NCBI GenBank assembly: GCA_035291705.1
Contig: DATDRM010000337.1
Location: forward strand, 1 to 9,894
Origin: DATDRM01 sp035291705
GTDB lineage: Bacteria; Chloroflexota; Anaerolineae; Anaerolineales; UBA4823
Length of the DNA stretch: 9,894 bases
Reading direction: 5' to 3'
Shown here: one piece after another, positions 6,444-9,894 of the stretch
How positions within the stretch are numbered: the stretch's first letter is position 1
Layout of the letters: each line of letters begins with the position of its first letter
Program-made: the position numbers and the translations under genes
The notes under the pieces: model-generated
Seen by the model: only the letters and a program-made list of their open reading frames with translations
Databases searched by the model: none
Told to the model about the DNA's origin: nothing

Positions 6444-7208
6444 TTACATCATTGTCATCCCACCATCTACACCAAGGATCTGTCCCGTGATATAAGCAGC
6501 CTGGTCTGAGGCGAGGAAGGCCACGGCATAGGCGATTTCCTGAGGCTCTCCTTTACGACCTAACGGAATTAAGGAAAGAGCAAGCTGGCGGGCTTCTTCG
6601 GGTACACCAGCCCAGATGTCGGTCTCGATGTACCCGGCAGCAACGGCGTTGACGGTGATATTACGGGAGGCGACTTCGCGTGCCAAAGCTTTAGTAAAAC
6701 CGATCTGCCCGGCTTTCGAGGCGGAATAGTTTGTCTGACCAGCATTACCCATCTGGCCTGCTACAGATGTGATGTTAATTATCCGTCCATACCGTTTACG
6801 CATCATGTGGCGTACGGCCGCTTTCGAACAACTGAAGGCGCTCTTGAGGTTAGTGGACAACACGGTATCCCAATCCTGTTCGCTCATCATCATGATCAGG
6901 TTATCACGGGTGATACCAGCGTTATTGACTAAAATATCCAAACCAGCGAAGATGTCGAGGGTCGATTTAACCAAGGCCTGGGCTTGATTGTAATCAGAGA
7001 CATCCGCCTGGAGGGCGTGGGCGCGACCGCCGCCTACCTGAATGTAATCAACAACTTCCTCTGCCGCCTGGGCTGAGCGTTGGTAATTCACAACGACAGC
7101 TGCCCCGCGCTGGGCTAACTCAACGGCGATCGCCCGGCCTATGCCGCGAGAGGCGCCGGTGACCAGGGCGACTCGACCTTCCAGGGAAAGGCCGGAGAGA
7201 GGGGACAT
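6444..7208 (-). CDS. fabG: 3-oxoacyl-[ACP] reductase FabG
   Basis: FabG reduces 3-oxoacyl-ACP to 3-hydroxyacyl-ACP with NADPH in fatty-acid elongation. The 254-residue short-chain dehydrogenase shows TGASRGIG (17-24) for cofactor binding, NNAG (95-98), Asn120, catalytic Ser148, Tyr161 and Lys165 in YSASK, and the C-terminal ITGQILGVDGG end typical of FabG. Start at 7208 is supported by AAGGAG 6 bases upstream. It follows fabD after an 88-bp spacer holding a candidate promoter and heptamer repeats. The usual next gene, acpP, is absent; an Asp23-like gene is next. SDR enzymes often have other substrates, but the motif set and fabD neighbour make FabG by far the best call. Confidence 0.94.
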   Translation of the reverse strand: MSPLSGLSLEGRVALVTGASRGIGRAIAVELAQRGAAVVVNYQRSAQAAEEVVDYIQVGGGRAHALQADVSDYNQAQALVKSTLDIFAGLDILVNNAGITRDNLIMMMSEQDWDTVLSTNLKSAFSCSKAAVRHMMRKRYGRIINITSVAGQMGNAGQTNYSASKAGQIGFTKALAREVASRNITVNAVAAGYIETDIWAGVPEEARQLALSLIPLGRKGEPQEIAYAVAFLASDQAAYITGQILGVDGGMTMM

Positions 7209-7236
7209 GATGGACTCCTTGGTTGAAGGTAAAGCA

Positions 7237-7265
7237 ATTATACCTGTCTCGGTGATCGGTGAACA
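7237..7265 (-). promoter_or_regulatory. Candidate sigma-70 promoter of fabG
   Basis: A perfect -10 box, TATAAT, lies at 7242-7237 on the minus strand. A weak -35 box TGTTCA (7265-7260, 3/6) sits 17 bases upstream inside the heptamer repeats. Transcription would begin near 7230, giving a leader of about 20 bases before the fabG ATG at 7208. The -10 is convincing but the -35 is poor. Confidence 0.5.
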
Positions 7266-7277
7266 GTAATCAGTAAT
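7250..7277. repeat. Four tandem heptamers between fabD and fabG
   Basis: On the plus strand, CGGTGAT, CGGTGAA, CAGTAAT and CAGTAAT follow each other without gaps. They share the pattern C-R-G-T-R-A-W. Short tandemly repeated heptamers in intergenic DNA are known from cyanobacteria and resemble this. They overlap the -35 region of the candidate fabG promoter. Confidence 0.7.
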
Positions 7278-7296
7278 GGGTGTGAGGAAGTTTGGC

Positions 7297-8247
7297 TCAG
7301 AGGATTTGCGAGAGCTTATCGAAGTCTTCGGGAGCGCCTAGGGGGATGCCTTGCGCCTGGCGGTCGATGCGTTTGAGTAAGCCAGTCAGGACCGAGTTGT
7401 TGCCGATCTCCAGGAAGGTGGTTACACCTTGAGCGAGCATGAATTGGATGGATTCAGTCCAGCGAACGCGGGAATTGAGCTGGGCCCTCAAATCCGAGCG
7501 AACCTGGGATGCTTTTTTAAGAGGAATGGCGGTCACATTTCCAATAATAGGGATTTCAGGATCGATGATCGGAGCTGTGCTGACTGCTTGATTAAAGGCG
7601 GTCTGAGCGTGCGCCATCAGGGGTGAATGCGCGGCGATACTGACAGCAAGCCGTACCGCGCGGCGCGCGCCGGCTTGCTCGGCCAGGGCTAAAGCGCGTT
7701 CCAGCGCAGGGGCAGCCCCAGAGATCACCACCTGTCCGGGGCAGTTATCATTAGCTACCTGGACAGGTTCGGATGAGGAGCTTGCTGCCAGGCAAATATT
7801 CTCTAAAACGGGGATATCCAAGCCTAAGATGGCTGCCATGCCACCTGGTGATATTTCTCCGGCTTGTTTCATTAGCTGCCCGCGGGTACGCACCAGCCGC
7901 AGGGCGTGTGGGAAATCCAAAGCAGAGGCGGCGACCAGGGCGCTGAGTTCGCCCATGGAGTGTCCGGCTACGAATGCGAATTGGAGATCAGGATAGAGTT
8001 GTTGCAAGACCCGCAATGCAGCGATGGAGTGGACGAAAAGAGCCGGTTGGGTGTTGACAGTGTCGTTCAGGGCTTCATCCGGGCCTTTCCAGGCTAGGTC
8101 GCTAAGTTGGAACCCGAGAATTTCATCGGCCTCGGCGAAGATTTGGTGGACGATCTCAAAGGCTGAGGCGAGCTCTTTACCCATGCCAACAGCCTGAGAA
8201 CCCTGCCCTGGGAAGAGAAAAGCCGTGCGGTGGGGATCATGTGCCAT
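7297..8247 (-). CDS. fabD: Malonyl-CoA:ACP transacylase FabD
   Basis: FabD loads malonyl from CoA onto acyl carrier protein, supplying the elongation donor for fatty-acid synthesis. The 316-residue protein has LFPGQGSQ (11-18) for the oxyanion hole, GHSMGE (95-100) with the nucleophile Ser97, Arg122 for the malonyl carboxylate, catalytic His207 in AAHSPLM, and FLEIGNNSVLTGLL near the end. Length is normal. The ATG at 8247 is preceded by a modest SD (CAGGT); the conserved start of the fold (TAFLFPGQGSQ) begins at residue 8, so no longer start is needed. It lies 52 bp after rpmF, the same linkage (rpmF with fab genes) seen in many bacteria, here without plsX and fabH between. Confidence 0.96.
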   Translation of the reverse strand: MAHDPHRTAFLFPGQGSQAVGMGKELASAFEIVHQIFAEADEILGFQLSDLAWKGPDEALNDTVNTQPALFVHSIAALRVLQQLYPDLQFAFVAGHSMGELSALVAASALDFPHALRLVRTRGQLMKQAGEISPGGMAAILGLDIPVLENICLAASSSSEPVQVANDNCPGQVVISGAAPALERALALAEQAGARRAVRLAVSIAAHSPLMAHAQTAFNQAVSTAPIIDPEIPIIGNVTAIPLKKASQVRSDLRAQLNSRVRWTESIQFMLAQGVTTFLEIGNNSVLTGLLKRIDRQAQGIPLGAPEDFDKLSQIL

Positions 8248-8271
8248 GCTGTACCTGGCTCAGAGTCGCAA

Positions 8272-8294
8272 CGGGCCGAGTGGTTTACGGCCCG
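8272..8294 (-). other. GC-rich hairpin between rpmF and fabD
   Basis: CGGGCCG (8272-8278) and CGGCCCG (8288-8294) form a 7-bp perfect stem with a 9-base loop, 5 bases after the rpmF stop. No T tract follows on the minus strand, so it is not a classical terminator. It may slow 3' decay of rpmF mRNA or reduce read-through into fabD. Confidence 0.5.
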
Positions 8295-8299
8295 ATCGG

Positions 8300-8494
8300 T
8301 TATTTCTTCTTTTCTTCTTTCGCTTCGATCACCTCACGACCCTGGTAATGACCGCAATTAGGGCAGATGCGATGGGGAAGGCGCATCTCTCCACAATTTG
8401 GACATTGGACCAGGTTTTGCGCGCTGAGCGCATCGTGCGCCCGGCGGCGGTCTCGGCGGCCTTGGGAATGTTTCCTTTTCGGTTGGGGAGCCAT
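8300..8494 (-). CDS. rpmF: 50S ribosomal protein L32, zinc-binding form
   Basis: L32 is a small structural protein of the large ribosomal subunit. The 64-residue product has the typical start MAPQPKRKHS and the RRDRRRAHDAL helix. A zinc ribbon follows with CPNC (Cys31, Cys34) and CPNC (Cys44, Cys47), then a GREVI strand and a Lys-rich tail. An in-frame ATG at 8515 would add 7 residues, but AGGAGA lies 6 bases before the ATG at 8494 and the family start matches there, so 8494 is chosen. It has its own strong promoter overlapping the end of prfB and probably leads the fabD transcript. The four-Cys form is the zinc-dependent type; zinc-starved bacteria may use a Cys-free paralogue, which is not seen here. 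Confidence 0.96.
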   Translation of the reverse strand: MAPQPKRKHSQGRRDRRRAHDALSAQNLVQCPNCGEMRLPHRICPNCGHYQGREVIEAKEEKKK

Positions 8495-8500
8495 GGTCTT

Positions 8501-8506
8501 TCTCCT
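8501..8506 (-). promoter_or_regulatory. Shine-Dalgarno deciding the rpmF start
   Basis: AGGAGA lies 6 bases before the ATG at 8494 and within the short extension that an ATG at 8515 would encode. It therefore supports the shorter, family-typical L32. Confidence 0.85.
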
Positions 8507-8513
8507 GCTCTTC

Positions 8514-8540
8514 AAAATAAGGCCTGCCCTAAGGGCAGGC
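8514..8540 (-). terminator. Terminator-like hairpin at the 5' end of rpmF mRNA / end of prfB
   Basis: On the minus strand GCCTGCCC, a TTA loop and GGGCAGGC form a perfect 8-bp GC-rich stem, followed by CTTATTTT. This has the form of an intrinsic terminator for prfB, whose stop is 33 bases upstream. However, the rpmF promoter lies between prfB and the hairpin, so every rpmF transcript should begin with this hairpin. It may act both as prfB terminator and as a 5'-stabilising structure. Confidence 0.8.
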
Positions 8541-8547
8541 AGCGTGG

Positions 8548-8576
8548 ATTATACGTTTGTGCTAGATGGATGTCAA
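8548..8576 (-). promoter_or_regulatory. Perfect-consensus sigma-70 promoter of rpmF
   Basis: The minus strand carries TTGACA (8576-8571), a 17-base spacer, and TATAAT (8553-8548), matching both consensus boxes and the optimal spacing exactly. The -35 box includes the TGA stop codon of prfB (8575-8573). The predicted start is at about 8541-8540, giving a leader of about 46 bases to the rpmF ATG. Exact consensus at this spacing is unlikely by chance next to a ribosomal protein gene. Confidence 0.9.
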
Positions 8577-9668
8577 GGTTGGGTTTCCCCGACTTTAGCG
8601 CGTAAGTAAGCCTCGATGAAGCCGTCGATATCTCCATTAAGTACTCCCTGGGTATTTCCAACCTCGTAATCGGTGCGATGATCTTTCACCATCTGGTATG
8701 GGTGCAGAACATAGGAACGAATCTGACTACCCCACTCGGCCTTCTGGTATTCGCCACGCAGTTCAGCAAGTTTCTCGACCTGTTCTTGTTGTTTTAATTC
8801 TAACAAGCGAGCGCGTAGGACGCGCATGGCGTTTTCGCGGTTCTGCGTCTGGGAGCGCTCGTTCTGGCAGGTGACAACTAAACCAGTGGGGAGGTGCGTG
8901 ATACGGATAGCGGTGGCGTTTTTCTGTACGTTCTGGCCGCCGGCGCTGGATGAACGGTAGACATCGATGCGCAGGTCATCCAGGTTGATCTCTACCTCAT
9001 TGTCATCCTCAACCTGGGGGAGCACTTCCACCAAAGCGAAAGAGGTGTGCCGGCGGTGAGCGGCGTCGAAGGGGGATAACCTGACCAGTCGGTGGACGCC
9101 TTTTTCGGGGCGCAAGTATCCGTAAGCGTAGCGCCCATCGATGGCGATGGTGATGCTCTTAATACCAGCTTCTTCGCCGGGGGTGAAGTCGAGGATCTCG
9201 GTCTGGTAGCCTTTTGTTTCAGCCCAACGCAGATACATCCGCTCGAGCATTTCGGCCCAATCCTGAGAATCAGTGCCTCCAGCTCCAGCGTGGATGGCAA
9301 GCAAGGCATTCCCCCGGTCGTACATGCCGGAGAGCATGGCTTCAAACTCGTGATGATCCACTGCGGCTTCAATGGCAACCACTTCTCGTTCCAGGTCGGG
9401 GCGCAAGCCTTCGTCCTCAAGTTGAGCGAGTTCGAGTGTATCTGCGAGGTGCTGGCGAAGGGCTTGCCAATCGCTGACTTCTTCCCGCACGGCAGACAGG
9501 CGCTTCATTACGCTTTGGGCGTGATCAGGATTTTGCCACAGGTCGGGGTGTGCGGATTGTTTTTGTAAGTCGGCGAGTTGTGCTTCTTTCTCAGGGAAGT
9601 CAAAGACGCTCCAAGAGGTGGTGGAGGTTTTCCTGGCAGATCAATAAACGGTCGATTAAGTCTTGCAT
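8573..9668 (-). CDS. prfB: Peptide chain release factor 2 (RF2), programmed +1 frameshift
   Basis: RF2 ends translation at UGA and UAA. The gene is in two frames: 22 codons from the ATG at 9668 to CTT (9605-9603), an in-frame TGA (9602-9600), and then the +1 frame from GAC (9601-9599) to the stop at 8573. Skipping T9602 gives 364 residues, the normal RF2 length. Motifs by full-length numbering are SPF (198-200), the RF2 stop-codon recognition tripeptide, and GGQ (243-245), the peptidyl-tRNA hydrolysis motif, followed by NVQKNATAIRITH. Starting at the internal ATG (9508) would lose the first 53 residues and is not correct. The ATG at 9668 has GGAGAG 8 bases upstream and lies 28 bp after ftsY. 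The frameshift is the known RF2 autoregulation: low RF2 lets the ribosome pause at UGA and shift. Confidence 0.96.
9599..9612 (-). promoter_or_regulatory. prfB programmed +1 frameshift signal
   Basis: The minus strand reads GGAG (9612-9609), CGT, CTT, TGA, C. This is the canonical slippery CUU followed by UGA C, with an internal SD-like element ending 3 bases before CUU, the same spacing as in E. coli prfB (AGGGGG-UAU-CUU UGA C). It separates the 22-codon leader frame from the main RF2 frame. Confidence 0.95.
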
Positions 9669-9696
9669 CGATTTAACTCTCCAATAATAATACTAT

Positions 9697-9894
9697 TTAC
9701 TCTTTTCCCGCTAAGATGCCTTGGATGAAGAGATCTGGATCAAACGGCTGCAGGTCATCTGAACCCTCACCCAGGCCGGCAAAAAGGATGGGTAACCCCA
9801 GTTCATTTTGAATAGCGAAGGCCATGCCGCCACGGGCGGAAGAGTCAAGCTTTGCCAGAATGACACCAGTGACATTGACTGCTGCTTTGAAAGC
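9697..9894 (-). CDS. ftsY: Signal recognition particle receptor FtsY (C-terminal part only)
   Basis: My translation gives the last 65 residues of an SRP-type GTPase: VTGVILAKLDS, SARGGMAFAIQNELGLPILF and AGLGEGSDDLQPFDPDLFIQGIL, then a stop at 9697. The ending DDLQPFDPDLF matches the FtsY C terminus (in Ffh a methionine-rich M domain would follow). FtsY receives ribosome-SRP complexes at the membrane in co-translational targeting. The guanine-specificity motif normally reads TKLDG; here it is AKLDS, a small variation. The rest of the gene lies beyond the window edge. prfB follows after 28 bp and may be co-transcribed. Confidence 0.93.
   Translation of the reverse strand, partial: AFKAAVNVTGVILAKLDSSARGGMAFAIQNELGLPILFAGLGEGSDDLQPFDPDLFIQGILAGKE

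Noticed and set aside
9092..9568. A 158-codon plus-strand frame opposite prfB
   Set aside because: It is antisense to conserved RF2 motifs and has no recognisable domain.
9600..9602. prfB as a pseudogene broken by an in-frame stop
   Set aside because: The stop is exactly the conserved CUU UGA C programmed frameshift site, and the rest of RF2 is intact.

Overview
The window is a compact, bacterial, almost fully coding stretch in which every supported gene lies on the minus strand, so transcription runs from the right edge to the left edge. Spacers are short, several stop and start codons overlap as ATGA, and most genes have a clear Shine-Dalgarno (SD) sequence. No tRNA, rRNA, CRISPR array, transposase or phage gene was seen. 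The gene set (Asp23/Gls24-NusB pair, zinc-type L32 next to fabD and fabG, a Tat pair, then CoA-thioester genes with DUF35 partners) and the moderate GC content fit a Chloroflexota bacterium, perhaps Anaerolineae-like. That placement is inference from gene content and protein style, not a search result.

Reading in the direction of transcription: the end of ftsY (9894-9697) is followed by prfB (9668-8573), which needs a +1 programmed frameshift at CUU UGA C to give full-length RF2. The prfB stop codon lies inside the -35 box of a perfect-consensus promoter (TTGACA, 17 bp, TATAAT). The predicted start site of that promoter falls at the first base of a terminator-like hairpin, so the hairpin should form the 5' end of the rpmF mRNA. 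Then come rpmF (L32), a second hairpin, fabD, and a spacer holding four 7-bp tandem repeats and a candidate fabG promoter. fabG, an Asp23/Gls24 protein, nusB, a TatA/B subunit and tatC follow, nearly touching.

From 4321 down to the left edge is a CoA-thioester module: a CitE/HpcH-type lyase, a 116-bp spacer with a perfect 9-bp inverted repeat and a 9-bp periodic repeat, two paralogous thiolase-fold proteins, and two paralogous DUF35 zinc-ribbon/OB-fold proteins (the second runs off the edge, nearly complete). Thiolase-fold enzymes with DUF35 partners are known as condensing or retro-aldol complexes (archaeal HMG-CoA pathway, BbsAB, Ltp2-ChsH2). Here both thiolase-fold proteins lack the nucleophilic Cys and the catalytic His residues. 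They therefore probably do not perform ordinary thiolysis, and the 2+2 arrangement with a CoA-ester lyase is the most novel part of the window.

Functionally the right half couples translation (RF2, L32), fatty-acid initiation and elongation (FabD, FabG), transcription antitermination (NusB) and protein export (FtsY, Tat). The left half looks like acyl-CoA carbon-carbon bond chemistry with unknown substrate. No stretch over 300 bases lacks a gene.
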